Origin: Noviherbaspirillum malthae
Lineage (GTDB): Bacteria; Pseudomonadota; Gammaproteobacteria; Burkholderiales; Burkholderiaceae_D
Reading direction: 5' to 3'
Length of the DNA: 64,000 bases
Assembly (NCBI RefSeq): GCF_015352985.1
Contig: NZ_JACYXF010000029.1
Span: forward strand, 1 to 64,000
Positions 34,346 to 43,513 of the stretch are shown here, in pieces. Below the pieces are notes generated by a model. It was not told where the DNA came from. It searched no databases and was given only the letters and a program-made list of their open reading frames with translations. The translations under genes were made by a program, and so were the position numbers. Position 1 is the first letter of the stretch, and each line of letters begins with the position of its first letter.

Positions 34346-36802
34346 TTACTGCTCCAGGACAAGCGGCTTGGTATCCCAGATTTCCTTCGCATAATCCGCG
34401 ATCGTGCGGTCTGCGGAAAAGACGCCCATGCCTGCGATGTTGCGAATTGCAGTGGCATGCCATTGCGCCTGGTTGCGGTACAGGTCGTCCACCCTCTCCT
34501 GCGTGGCAACGTAGCTGGCGTAATCGGCAAGCAGCAGATACTGATCGCCGAAGTTCACCAGCAGATCGAATATCGTCTTGAACCGCTCGGGATCATCCGG
34601 CGAGAAATAGCCGTCGCGTATCTGCTCCAGCGCCAGCTGCAATTCGCTGTTCGATTCGTAGATGTCGCGCGGCCTGTATCCGCGCATCCGGATCGACTGC
34701 ACCTCTTCGGCCGTGTGCCCGAAGATGAAGATGTTGTCCTGCCCCACCTGCTCGCGGATCTCGATGTTCGCCCCGTCGAGCGTACCGATCGTCAGTGCGC
34801 CGTTCAGCGCCAGCTTCATGTTGCCCGTGCCCGAAGCCTCGGTTCCGGCCAGGGAGATCTGCTCCGACAGGTCCGCCGCCGGGATGATCCTCTCGGCCAC
34901 GCTGACGCCGTAATTCGGAACGAAGACTACCCTCAACAGGCCGTTGACGCGCGGGTCCTGGTTGACCTTCGCCGCGATATCGTTGATCAGCTTGATGATC
35001 AGCTTCGCATTCCGGTAGGCCGATGCCGCCTTGCCGGAAAAAATGATGGTGCGCGGCACCCAGGCGGCCTCCGGAGCGGCAAGGATGCGGTTGTACCGGG
35101 TAACGACATGGAGCGCATTCAGCAGCTGGCGCTTGTACTCATGGATGCGCTTGACCTGCACATCGAACAGCGAATGCGGATCGACCTCCATGCCGAGAGC
35201 GGAATGCATCCACGCCGCCAGCTGCGTCTTGTTGTGGAGCTTGATGCGCCGGCAGGCATCGACGAAGGAAGGATCGTCCGCCAGCGGCCGCAATGCCTGC
35301 AGGCGGTCGAGGTCCAGCCGCCACTGCGGTCCGATCTGCTCGTCGATCAGCGCGGCAAGCTGCGGGTTGGCGGCGCCGAGCCAGCGGCGCGGGGAAATGC
35401 CGTTGGTCTTGTTGTTGAACCGGTCGGGATAGACGCGGGCAAGATCGCTGAAGATGGAATTCGTCATCAGCTGCGAATGCAGCTTCGACACCCCGTTCAC
35501 CTTGTGGCTGCCTACCACGGCGAGATAGGCCATGCGCACCCGCCTGTCGCCGTTCTCGTCGATCAGCGACAGCCGGCGCATCAGGTCATGGTCGACACCG
35601 AACTGTGACGCAACGCTGCCGAGGAAGCGGGCATTGATTTCGAAGATGATGTCGAGATGGCGTGGCAGCATGCGGCCTATCATGTCGACGGGCCATGTCT
35701 CCAGCGCTTCATGCATCAGCGTGTGGTTCGTGTACGAAAACACCTTTCGCACCATGTCCCATGCCGGCTCCCATTCCTGCTGCTGCTCGTCGATCAGCAG
35801 CCGCAGGAGTTCGGGTATGGCCAGTACGGGATGCGTGTCGTTGAGATGCACGGCAACGCTTTCATGCAGGTTCGCGACGCTTCCATAGCGCCGGATATGC
35901 CGCCGCAGCAAGTCCTGTACGCTGGCCGACACGAAGAAATACTCCTGCCGCAGCCGCAGCTCGCGGCCCGATACCGTGGAATCGTCAGGGTACAACACCC
36001 GCGACACGGTCTCGGAAGTGGTGCGCCTTTCGACCGCGCCGAAATAATTGCCGCGGTTGAATGCGGAAAGATCCATCTCGTCCGTCGCCTTGGCCGACCA
36101 CAGCCGCAAGGTGATGGTGGCCTCGGTGGCATATCCGGGGATGATAGTGTCATAGGCAATGGCCAGCACGTCTTCCGTATCCACCCACCGGGTCTGGCTG
36201 CCGTGCCGCTCGCAGCGGCCGCCGAAGCGCACGCGGAACTGCACTTCAGGGCGGGGAAATTCCCAGGGATGTCCGCTCGCCAGCCAGTAATCCGGATGCT
36301 CCACCTGGTTGCCGTCGGTGATTTCCTGCCTGAACATGCCATAGTCGTAGCGAATGCCGTAGCCCATGCCGGAAATGCCCAGTGTCGCCATCGCATCAAG
36401 AAAGCAGGCGGCCAGGCGGCCCAGGCCGCCGTTGCCGAGCGCCGCATCGGGTTCGGCGGCGGCCACCTCTTCGATATCGACATCCAGGGCGGCCAGCGCC
36501 TGCTTCAACTCATCATAGATGCCGAGCGACAGCGCGGCATTGGTAAGACTGCGCCCGATCAGAAATTCCATCGACAAATAGTAGACTCGCTTGACGTCGC
36601 GCTTGTAATACGCGCGCGTCGTCTTGACCCAGCGCTGCACCAGCCTGTCTCTGACTGCAAGCGACGTGGCATTGAGCCAGTCGTGCGGATTCGCCGAGGG
36701 CGGAATCTTGCCGATGGTGTACAGAAGCTTTTCCTCGATGGCCCGCTTCAGCGAGAAGACATCATTGCCGCCGGGATCGACGTTGAAATCGGACTTTCCC
36801 AT
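34346..36802 (-). CDS. glgP: Glycogen/starch/alpha-glucan phosphorylase
   Basis: 818-residue GT35 phosphorylase that releases glucose-1-phosphate from alpha-1,4-glucans. The pyridoxal-phosphate lysine motif [20 protein letters not shown] is near residue 660, and other family signatures are [13 protein letters not shown] near 75, [20 protein letters not shown] near 130 and [11 protein letters not shown] near 555. The length is typical for the bacterial enzyme. The ATG at 36802 follows AAGGGGAATAGT; an upstream ATG would add five residues. It is a single gene without other glycogen genes beside it. Confidence 0.96.
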   Translation of the reverse strand: MGKSDFNVDPGGNDVFSLKRAIEEKLLYTIGKIPPSANPHDWLNATSLAVRDRLVQRWVKTTRAYYKRDVKRVYYLSMEFLIGRSLTNAALSLGIYDELKQALAALDVDIEEVAAAEPDAALGNGGLGRLAACFLDAMATLGISGMGYGIRYDYGMFRQEITDGNQVEHPDYWLASGHPWEFPRPEVQFRVRFGGRCERHGSQTRWVDTEDVLAIAYDTIIPGYATEATITLRLWSAKATDEMDLSAFNRGNYFGAVERRTTSETVSRVLYPDDSTVSGRELRLRQEYFFVSASVQDLLRRHIRRYGSVANLHESVAVHLNDTHPVLAIPELLRLLIDEQQQEWEPAWDMVRKVFSYTNHTLMHEALETWPVDMIGRMLPRHLDIIFEINARFLGSVASQFGVDHDLMRRLSLIDENGDRRVRMAYLAVVGSHKVNGVSKLHSQLMTNSIFSDLARVYPDRFNNKTNGISPRRWLGAANPQLAALIDEQIGPQWRLDLDRLQALRPLADDPSFVDACRRIKLHNKTQLAAWMHSALGMEVDPHSLFDVQVKRIHEYKRQLLNALHVVTRYNRILAAPEAAWVPRTIIFSGKAASAYRNAKLIIKLINDIAAKVNQDPRVNGLLRVVFVPNYGVSVAERIIPAADLSEQISLAGTEASGTGNMKLALNGALTIGTLDGANIEIREQVGQDNIFIFGHTAEEVQSIRMRGYRPRDIYESNSELQLALEQIRDGYFSPDDPERFKTIFDLLVNFGDQYLLLADYASYVATQERVDDLYRNQAQWHATAIRNIAGMGVFSADRTIADYAKEIWDTKPLVLEQ

Positions 36803-37353
36803 ACTATTCCCCTTCATTGAACATGTTCGGGCGCTTCTTCGGCCTATTAATCATCTTCAGCCGTTTGTCGAACATCACACCCGGAAACAACAAGGTTCGT
36901 CTTGGTTGCAGTACAGTCCGTTGGCGGCCTCACTGCGGTTCAAAAGAGCATGCGGTCTGGTTCTTATTCGAACATCAACAGCCTGTCCAAATCAAGCCGG
37001 ACAACCGCTCGGACATGCGTGAGCCGAAGCCGCGCGGACAGAATTTCTCCACTACATCGTCCTTACGCTGGTTTCTCGCCTGACTGCGCATTTCTCGAAT
37101 GCAAGCGGTTTGCGAGGACCGCGGGGCGTCTTCCGTTCTGTCATCTACATTACCAAACCTGTTTGCTAGGTGATAGCGGTAATGAACGGAAGTTCAGTGG
37201 AATGTGGGCAGGGAATAGTGACGAAAGGAATCCGGCATGCAGGCAAAAACGGGAGTGCAATGGACACCGGGGTCCACATGCACTCCCGCTTCGGGCAGCA
37301 TCAGGATGAAGGACGATGGCCGATGCAAATGCATGGCCATCGCAGGGGAAGGA
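36803..37353. other. Gene-free intergenic region
   Basis: 551 bases between the glycogen phosphorylase start and the Bug receptor stop. Several short open frames occur, but none has both a ribosome binding site and a protein-like composition. The only supported element is the terminator at 37250-37288. A phosphorylase promoter should lie near 36810-36950. Confidence 0.5.
37250..37288 (-). terminator. Intrinsic terminator of the catRBC-Bug group
   Basis: CGGGAGTGCA at 37250-37259 pairs with TGCACTCCCG at 37279-37288, and an inner TGGAC/GTCCA stem extends the hairpin. On the minus strand it is followed by TTTTTGCC. It lies 65 bases after the Bug receptor stop codon. Confidence 0.85.
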
Positions 37354-38328
37354 TCAGTCGGCCTTGATGTTGCGGGCACGAACGATTTCAGACCATTTCG
37401 CCGTTTCCGATTTCAGGTACTTGGCGAGCTCTGCCGGCGAAGAGCCTACAGGCTCGGCGCCGATCTGCGCGAAACGCGCCTTCACATCAGGCTGCTTCAG
37501 CGCCTTCACCAGTTCTTCATTGATGCGGTTGACGACCGGCTGCGGCGTCTTTGCCGGCACAAATACGGCATACCAGCCGCTGAGCTCATAGCCCTTGATG
37601 CCGGCCTCCGCCACGGTGGGCACGTTCGGCAGGACGCTGGAACGCTTGGTGGTGGTCACGGCCAGCGGCTTAAGGCGGCCGGAATCGATGTAGGGCTTGG
37701 CGGAAGACACCGAGTCGAACATCATGTCGACCTGGCGGCCCATGAGATCGGTCACCGCGGGCGCGCTGCCCTTGTAGGGAACGTGCAGAATATCGACGTC
37801 GGCCATCGATGCGAACAATTCTCCGGCGAGATGGATGGTGGTGCCGCTGCCCGCCGATGCGAATGTAAGCTTGCCGGGCTGCTGCTTCGCCAGTGCGACC
37901 AGTTCGGAGACATTGTTCGCCTTCACGCCGGGGTTGATCACCAGGACATTCGGCACGATGCCGACCAGGCTGACCGGTTCGAAATCCTTGATCGGATCAT
38001 AGGAAAGCTTGGGGTAGAGGCTGGGGTTCACCGCGTGGCCGATGGATACGATCATCATCGTATAGCCGTCGGGCTCGGACTTGGCAACGGTGGTCGACCC
38101 GACCACGCCGCCTGCGCCGGGACGGTTTTCAATGATCACAGGCTGCTTCATGCTCTGCGACATCTTCTCGCCCAGCGTGCGGGCCATGGTATCCATGGCG
38201 CCGCCCGGCGTGAACGGCACCACCCACTTGATCGGCTTGCTCGGATAGGTATCCGCAGCTGCGCCGAATGCGGTGCTCAGTACGATGCCGCCGAACACGG
38301 CCTTGATGATCGAACGCTTCATGTTCAT
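37354..38328 (-). CDS. Bug-family tripartite tricarboxylate transporter receptor
   Basis: 324-residue periplasmic Bug receptor. A signal peptide covers residues 1-26 (KRSIIKAVFGGIVLSTAFGA then ADTYPSK). Family motifs are VPFTPGGAMDTMARTL, IENRPGAGGVVGSTTV, FASAGSGTTIHLAGELFA near 155 and NVPTVAEAGI near 235. It is encoded 22 bases after the muconolactone isomerase gene on the same strand and before a terminator, so it belongs to that catabolic group and may bind an aromatic acid or muconate-related carboxylate. No TctA/TctB gene is present. Confidence 0.92.
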   Translation of the reverse strand: MNMKRSIIKAVFGGIVLSTAFGAAADTYPSKPIKWVVPFTPGGAMDTMARTLGEKMSQSMKQPVIIENRPGAGGVVGSTTVAKSEPDGYTMMIVSIGHAVNPSLYPKLSYDPIKDFEPVSLVGIVPNVLVINPGVKANNVSELVALAKQQPGKLTFASAGSGTTIHLAGELFASMADVDILHVPYKGSAPAVTDLMGRQVDMMFDSVSSAKPYIDSGRLKPLAVTTTKRSSVLPNVPTVAEAGIKGYELSGWYAVFVPAKTPQPVVNRINEELVKALKQPDVKARFAQIGAEPVGSSPAELAKYLKSETAKWSEIVRARNIKAD

Positions 38329-38350
38329 GTCTGCTGTTTCCGTAAACTGG

Positions 38351-38629
38351 TTAAACGATGGAAGAAGGATGCTTGGCGAGCGGGGTCACCTTGATCTTCA
38401 TGTAGGGGAACAATGGCAAGGACGACAACAGGCCATGCAGTTCGTCATTGGACTCGACGTCGAAGATGCTGTAATTGGCATACTCGCCGACGACCCGGTA
38501 CAGGTGAACCCACTTGCCGCTGCGCTGCAAGTCCTGCGCATAGGCTTTTTCACGCGCCTTGATATCGTCGGCAATCGCCGGCGGCATATCAGGGGGCAGC
38601 AAGACATCCATCCGAACTAGAAACAGCAT
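38351..38629 (-). CDS. catC: Muconolactone delta-isomerase
   Basis: 92-residue enzyme that isomerises muconolactone to 3-oxoadipate enol-lactone in the beta-ketoadipate pathway. The sequence LVRMDVLLPPDMPPAIADDI, then KAREKAYAQDLQRSGKWVHLYR and LPLFPYMKIKVTPLAKHPSS matches the small CatC family at full length. The start was chosen at the ATG giving the family N-terminus MLFLVRMDV; AAAAAGGAAAG precedes it. It lies 56 bases after the muconate cycloisomerase gene. Confidence 0.93.
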   Translation of the reverse strand: MLFLVRMDVLLPPDMPPAIADDIKAREKAYAQDLQRSGKWVHLYRVVGEYANYSIFDVESNDELHGLLSSLPLFPYMKIKVTPLAKHPSSIV

Positions 38630-38685
38630 GATTCTTTCCTTTTTATCTGATGCGCCGGCGCGCCGGAAGCGCGCTGCAGGTTGCA

Positions 38686-39822
38686 TTATTTATCGCGCCG
38701 GTAATAGGCAAGCTTGTCTTCGTCGATGGCAACGCCGAGGCCAGGTGTCGAAGGCACTGCCAGCTCGAAATCCGCAACCGTGGCGCGCTCGACGACGATG
38801 TCGTCCTTGAGCAGCAAGGGCCCGAACAGCTCGGTGCCCCACTCCATTTTCCGGCAAGCCGCAAATGCATGGGCGGATGCGATGCTGCCGATGGTGCCTT
38901 CCAGCAGCGTCCCTCCGTAACAGCCGACTCCGGCCGCATCCGCGACCGCCGCAGTACGGACGACCCCCAGCGGTCCGCCGGACTTCGCGATCTTGAGCGC
39001 GACGATGTCCGCCGCGCCGTCGCTGGCATAGTCGAACATGTCGGCGGGCGTGCTGACGGCTTCATCGGCCATGATGGGAATGCTGAACGCCTGCGCGAGG
39101 CGTGCAAGACCGCGGCGGTTATCCTTTGCGATCGGCTGCTCGACGAGCATCACGCCGGCCGCCTGCAGATCGGGAATGAATCGCGCAGCCATTGCTTCGC
39201 TCCACGCCTGGTTCAGGTCGACGGTAATCTCGACTTGGTCGCCAAGGGCGTTCTTGATGGCGGCGACATGCGCGATGTCGGCCTGAGGACTGCGCTTGCC
39301 GATCTTGAGCTTGAACACATTGTGGCGGCGCACTTCGAGCAGCTGTTTGGCTTCATCGATGTCGCGCGCGCTGTCGCCGCTGGCCAGCGTCCAGAGAACG
39401 GGGAGCGAGTGGCGCACCGCGCCGCCGAGCAGCGCATGCACCGGAACACCCAGGCGCTTGCCTTGAGCGTCCAGCAAGGCCGTTTCCAGGGCCGACTTGG
39501 CAAGCGCATTTCCCTGCACGGACTGATCGACCTTGGCCAGCACCGCATTCGCACTGGTGGCATCCATGCCGGCAATCAGCGGATTGATATAGTGATCGAG
39601 CGTGAGCTTGATCGATTCGGGGCTCTGGTCGCCGTAGGCGAGGCCGCCGATCGTGGTGGCTTCGCCGATGCCTTCGATGCCGTCGTCGCAGCGCAGGCGA
39701 ACGATCACCAGCGTCTGGCGGCTCATGGTCGTCATCGCCAGGCGATGTTCACGGATCGTGGGAAGATCCACGATGATGGACTCTAGCGCCTCGATGCGAG
39801 GCTGGTTGGAACTGTTGAGCAT
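38686..39822 (-). CDS. catB: Muconate cycloisomerase (enolase superfamily)
   Basis: 378-residue member of the mandelate racemase/muconate lactonizing group, converting cis,cis-muconate to muconolactone. The KxK motif VFKLKIGKR is near residue 165, the three metal ligands are in VDLNQAW, LVEQPI and MADEAV (about residues 196, 222 and 247), and the second catalytic lysine is in VALKIAKSGG near 272. Its place between a CatR-like regulator and catC supports the assignment to the muconate branch. The ATG at 39822 gives the family N-terminus; no good ribosome binding site is visible. Confidence 0.92.
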   Translation of the reverse strand: MLNSSNQPRIEALESIIVDLPTIREHRLAMTTMSRQTLVIVRLRCDDGIEGIGEATTIGGLAYGDQSPESIKLTLDHYINPLIAGMDATSANAVLAKVDQSVQGNALAKSALETALLDAQGKRLGVPVHALLGGAVRHSLPVLWTLASGDSARDIDEAKQLLEVRRHNVFKLKIGKRSPQADIAHVAAIKNALGDQVEITVDLNQAWSEAMAARFIPDLQAAGVMLVEQPIAKDNRRGLARLAQAFSIPIMADEAVSTPADMFDYASDGAADIVALKIAKSGGPLGVVRTAAVADAAGVGCYGGTLLEGTIGSIASAHAFAACRKMEWGTELFGPLLLKDDIVVERATVADFELAVPSTPGLGVAIDEDKLAYYRRDK

Positions 39823-39930
39823 TGCTGGAAGAATGACTGGATTGACAGGCAAATGGTAGGTGCTTCCATGCCTGTCGTCCAATATCAATTCATGACAGCA
39901 TCATACCCGGCAGGTATGGTTCCATGGCGT

Positions 39931-40830
39931 TCACTCGCGTCGCGCGGCAGGCCTGTATTTTTCCGCGAAACCCATGAATCGCGCGAGTTCTGGAGAAGTA
40001 TCGCCGCTCCTGACATTCATGATGACAGGCGAGGTGGCGGCCGTCCCGGCGAGCGGCCGATAAACGACATCGTCGCGCTTGAGGCGCTGCACCGAGTCGG
40101 GTACCAGGGTCGATCCGATTCCCGCAGCCACGAAGCCGATTGCCGTCTGCATTTCATTCGCCTCGACGGCCACGTTCAGCTTGAGGCCGTGGGCACGGAA
40201 AATGTTCAATACATGATCGGCATAGCTGGGGCGGGGTTTGGCAGGGTAGATGATGAACGGCTCGCTTGCGATTTGTCCAAGTGCAATCCGCTGCTTCCGT
40301 GCCAGCGGATGGCCAACCGGCAGCGCCGCAACGAGCGGCTCCTCTTCGAACACGTCGCAGCGGATTTCCGGATCTTCCAGCAAGAGCCTGCCGAAGCCGA
40401 CATCGATGCGCCCTGCCTTCAAAGCCTCGGCCTGCTGGATCGTGGTCAGTTCGCTGAATACCACTTCGATGTCGTTGCTTGCCGAGCGGTATTCCCTGAT
40501 CAGTTCGGGCAGGAATCCGTACAGTACGGAAGGCACGAAGCCGATGCCGAACCAGCGTTTCTTGCCCTGACCGATGCGGCGCGTTCCCTCTTTCGCTTCG
40601 TCCAGGCGCGACAGGATCTGCACGCACTGCTCAAGAAAGAAGGTGCCGGCCTTGGTCAGGGCGATCGGCCGGGAGCTGCGGTCGATCAGCTCCGTTCCCA
40701 GCTCTTCCTCGATTTCGCGGATCTGGCGCGACAGGGGCGGCTGGGCAATGTGGAGCTGTTCGGCCGCACGGGTAAAGTTGAGCGTCTTGCCGACCACCTC
40801 GAAATAGCGAAGATGCCGCAGTTCCATCAT
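39931..40830 (-). CDS. LysR-family regulator, CatR/BenM type
   Basis: 299-residue LysR regulator. It starts MELRHLRYFEVVGKTLNFTR and QLHIAQPPLSRQIREIEEEL, the typical start of CatR, CatM and BenM, which respond to cis,cis-muconate. The effector domain continues through SELTTIQQAEALKAGRIDVG, a segment conserved in this subgroup. Its gene is upstream of catB on the same strand (108 bases apart) rather than divergent, which is less usual. Muconate is the probable inducer, by family and context. Confidence 0.9.
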   Translation of the reverse strand: MMELRHLRYFEVVGKTLNFTRAAEQLHIAQPPLSRQIREIEEELGTELIDRSSRPIALTKAGTFFLEQCVQILSRLDEAKEGTRRIGQGKKRWFGIGFVPSVLYGFLPELIREYRSASNDIEVVFSELTTIQQAEALKAGRIDVGFGRLLLEDPEIRCDVFEEEPLVAALPVGHPLARKQRIALGQIASEPFIIYPAKPRPSYADHVLNIFRAHGLKLNVAVEANEMQTAIGFVAAGIGSTLVPDSVQRLKRDDVVYRPLAGTAATSPVIMNVRSGDTSPELARFMGFAEKYRPAARRE

Positions 40831-40965
40831 ACTCTCCGGGTATTATTCTGACGAAAGCTGATGGTAGGCCGTACGAGAAATAAATGCCAGCCTCTCCGTC
40901 ATTCAAGTCTGCATGGGGCCGCCAAGCGTGGCATAAAAAATCTTTCATAAACCCGGTGAATTTGT

Positions 40966-41098
40966 ATTTCGCTCCCTCTCCCGCAGGCGGGAGAGGGTTG
41001 GGGTGAGGGCGATTGTGACGAAGAACGGTCTAGCCCCCATCCCCGGCCTTCGCTACGAGTCGCTGCCTATGCCCCGACTGCGGAAGAAGGTAGAAGGA
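40966..41098. repeat. REP-like composite repeat, copy 2
   Basis: The left half reads CGCTCCCTCTCCCGCAGGCG, continues to a palindrome GGGAGAGGG and then TTGGGGTGAGGGCGATTGTG and ACGAAGAACGGTCT; it is the near-exact reverse complement of the right half of copy 3 at 44710-44780. The right half is a degenerate inverted unit (CCCCCATCCCCGGCCTTCGC ... CTGCGGAAGAAGG). It lies between the CatR-like and thioesterase genes. Apart from it, the 40831-41229 gap holds nothing recognisable. Confidence 0.8.
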
Positions 41099-41229
41099 TA
41101 GGAGGCGCCATGCAACTTTTTTCCTGCTGGTCTCAACCAGGCAAATATGTAAAGTTGATTCGACCTGGCTGCTTCCCGCTCCCTCGCTTTTTGGGACGGC
41201 AGCCAAGGAAATAGATTGGGGGAAATCAG

Positions 41230-41649
41230 TCATTCGCACAGGCGCCGTATATCCTCCGGCACCGGTACGGCCTTGATGCGCGAGGGGTCGTCCGGATGGC
41301 GGATTGCGAAAATGCGCACATCCCGCCCTTCCGCCAGCAGGACGCCGCCGCGCATGAGCCGGTATTTCATGACGAACGACTTTTCCCGCCACTCGTCGAC
41401 CCAGGTATGCACCTCGACGCTGTCGCCATAGCTGGTCGGACGGACGAAGGTGGAATTGGCTTCCACCACCGGCGTGCCGATGATGCCGACGCTGCGCTCC
41501 AGTTCCCTCCATGGCGGCACGCCGCAGCTTTCGAAGAAGTGGCGCGATGCGGCGTCGTACCAGCGGAAGAAGTTGGGGAAATAGGCGATCTGCGCCGGAT
41601 CGCAGTCGCCGAATTCGACGTGAACGGGATGAATGTGTACGCGTGGCAT
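41230..41649 (-). CDS. Acyl-CoA thioesterase, 4-hydroxybenzoyl-CoA type
   Basis: 139-residue hotdog-fold thioesterase. The active-site Asp lies in VEFGDCDPAQIAYFPNFFRW near residue 16, the 4-hydroxybenzoyl-CoA thioesterase signature; further segments are PTSYGDSVEVHTWVDEW and VMKYRLMRGGVLLAEGRDVR. It probably hydrolyses an aromatic acyl-CoA to the free acid. The ATG at 41649 was chosen because the family N-terminus begins there; AGGAATC lies upstream. It is the last gene of the leftward cluster at 41-49 kb and follows the crotonase gene by 22 bases. Confidence 0.9.
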   Translation of the reverse strand: MPRVHIHPVHVEFGDCDPAQIAYFPNFFRWYDAASRHFFESCGVPPWRELERSVGIIGTPVVEANSTFVRPTSYGDSVEVHTWVDEWREKSFVMKYRLMRGGVLLAEGRDVRIFAIRHPDDPSRIKAVPVPEDIRRLCE

Positions 41650-41671
41650 TGCGCTCTGATTCCTGGTGTTG

Positions 41672-42457
41672 TTAACTCGGCCGCACCTTGTTGAGCTTGT
41701 GCTCGACAAAGGCCGTCAGCCGATCCTGCGTCGCGGGGTCGCTTTGCGCCACCGCAGCCATCAGCGCTTCCGTCATCAGGCCGTCGTTGATCGACTGGTC
41801 CGCAATGCGTGGCAGCACATGCATCACCGCATAGTTGGTAGTGGGCGCATTGCCTGCGATTTTTTTCGCCAGCTCCATCGCCTTCGCCAGGCCCTCGCCC
41901 TGGCCAACCAGGTATTGCGACATCCCGGCGCGGTGGCCTTCTTCGGCGGTCAGCACGCGGCCGGTCAGCATCATGTCCATCATGCACGGCACGCCGATCA
42001 GGCGCGGTATGCGCACCGAGCCGCCGCCGCCGACGAAGAGGCCGCGCTGGCCTTCCGGCAATGCATAGAAGGCCGTGGGTTCGGCAACGCGGATATGGGT
42101 CGAGGCGGCCAGCTCCATGCCGCCGCCCACGGTTGCGCCCTTCATCACGCTGATCACCGGCACGCGGCCGAACTGGATACGCTCGAAGGCATGGTGCCAG
42201 CTGCGCGAATGATGCATGGCCTCGACGGCATTGCGCCCGCGCACTTCCGACAGGTCGAGCCCGGCGCAGAAATGGTCGCCGTTGCCCTGCACGACGACGG
42301 CCCTGGTGTGCTCGGGAAGGCATTCGAAGAAACGGTGCAGGCCGTGTATCGCATCGTCGTTCAGCGCATTGCGCTTGGCGGCACGGTTGATGGAGACGAT
42401 GGCGACGGCTTCGTCGACTTGCACCGACAGGCTGTCCGTGATGTGTGGTTGATCCAT
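41672..42457 (-). CDS. Enoyl-CoA hydratase/isomerase family protein (crotonase)
   Basis: 261-residue crotonase-fold enzyme. The oxyanion-hole segments are FCAGLDLSEV near residue 63 and GATVGGGMELAASTHIRVAE near 108; the region PEGQRGLFVGGGGSVRIPRL carries the position of the catalytic glutamate, here with PEGQ, so Glu is present. It most likely hydrates an aryl-acrylyl-CoA such as feruloyl- or coumaroyl-CoA within this cluster. Whether it also performs the retro-aldol cleavage of the Ech/HCHL type cannot be told from motifs; the presence of a dehydrogenase and thiolase argues for the beta-oxidative route. Confidence 0.88.
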   Translation of the reverse strand: MDQPHITDSLSVQVDEAVAIVSINRAAKRNALNDDAIHGLHRFFECLPEHTRAVVVQGNGDHFCAGLDLSEVRGRNAVEAMHHSRSWHHAFERIQFGRVPVISVMKGATVGGGMELAASTHIRVAEPTAFYALPEGQRGLFVGGGGSVRIPRLIGVPCMMDMMLTGRVLTAEEGHRAGMSQYLVGQGEGLAKAMELAKKIAGNAPTTNYAVMHVLPRIADQSINDGLMTEALMAAVAQSDPATQDRLTAFVEHKLNKVRPS

Positions 42458-42506
42458 GTGAATCTTTGGCTGAACTCGAAGATGGCGGGTGATGAATGCG
42501 GTGTAC

Positions 42507-43454
42507 TCAGGGAAGATTCCTTGCCCCGGCCTTGGCCTGCAGCAGGCCGATCAGCAGCTGGTCGCGTTCGGCGGTCAGCATGTGCTGCTGCCGCTCGCCG
42601 AGCTCCTGATCAACGCCGGCAACGATCTGTTCCTTGAGCTCGGGCGTAATCGAAGGCGCGCCGAGATCGGCCCACCAGTTCTCGATCGGCGGCCCGAGAT
42701 GATTGAGCAGATGATGCATGCCGCCTTCTCCGCCCGACAGATGCAGGTTGACGAACGGACCCATCAGCGCCCAGCGCAGTCCGGGGCCATAGGCGATCGC
42801 GGTATCGATGTCGGCCACGGTCGCCACACCCTGTTCAACCAGGTGAAAGGCTTCGCGCCACAGGGCAGCCTGCAGCCGGTTGGCGATATGACCCTTGACT
42901 TCCTTGCGCGGATGAATCGGACGCTTGCCGATGGCGGTGTAGAAATCCATGGCCTGCTGCACCGCCAGCGCGGAAGTCTTCTCGCCGCCGATGACTTCGA
43001 CCAGCGGAATCATGTGCGGCGGATTGAACGGATGGCCGAGCAGCACGCGCTCGGGATGGCGGCAGGCCGACTGCACCTTGCTCATCAGCAGACCCGAGGA
43101 GCTCGATGCAAGAATCACGTCGGCAGGCAATACCGCATCCATGCGCCGGAACAGATCGATCTTCAGCTGCTCGTTTTCCGGCCCGTTTTCCTGCACGAAG
43201 TCGGCGCCTGCCAGCGTGGCTTCAAGATCTTCACTGAAACGCAGGCGGTTCCGGGAAGCACCTTCGGCCAGGCCGAGCGTTTCCAGGCTGGCCCAATGCC
43301 GGTCTACGGCGGCGCGCAGCCGTTCTTCTGCGCCGGACGAAGGGTCGGTGCAGCTGACGTCCAGGCCCTGCGCCAGAAAATAGGCGGCCCAGCTGGCGCC
43401 GATGACGCCGGTGCCGACCACCGCCACTGTCTTCACTTTGCGAATTCCGCTCAT
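42507..43454 (-). CDS. 3-hydroxyacyl-CoA dehydrogenase family protein
   Basis: 315-residue NAD-dependent enzyme. The Rossmann motif VAVVGTGVIGASWAAYFLAQ is near residue 9, the catalytic histidine/glutamate pair in LLGHPFNPPHMIPLVEVIGG near 140, and the C-terminal helical domain begins with KEVKGHIANRLQAALWREAF. Similarity extends to L-carnitine dehydrogenase, which belongs to the same family. In this cluster it would oxidise the 3-hydroxy-3-arylpropionyl-CoA to the beta-keto thioester. The ATG at 43454 (after ACAGGAAC) gives the family start; the long frame from 43745 is an upstream extension. Confidence 0.9.
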   Translation of the reverse strand: MSGIRKVKTVAVVGTGVIGASWAAYFLAQGLDVSCTDPSSGAEERLRAAVDRHWASLETLGLAEGASRNRLRFSEDLEATLAGADFVQENGPENEQLKIDLFRRMDAVLPADVILASSSSGLLMSKVQSACRHPERVLLGHPFNPPHMIPLVEVIGGEKTSALAVQQAMDFYTAIGKRPIHPRKEVKGHIANRLQAALWREAFHLVEQGVATVADIDTAIAYGPGLRWALMGPFVNLHLSGGEGGMHHLLNHLGPPIENWWADLGAPSITPELKEQIVAGVDQELGERQQHMLTAERDQLLIGLLQAKAGARNLP

Positions 43455-43513
43455 GTTCCTGTTTTCTCGGTTTTGGCACGCAGGCATTGCGCCCGGTGTT
43501 CCGTTCTGTTTTC

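Noticed and set aside
36817-37309. Small plus-strand frames in the gap after the glycogen phosphorylase start
   Set aside because: No ribosome binding sites and no shared protein pattern; they end inside or near the terminator hairpin at 37250.
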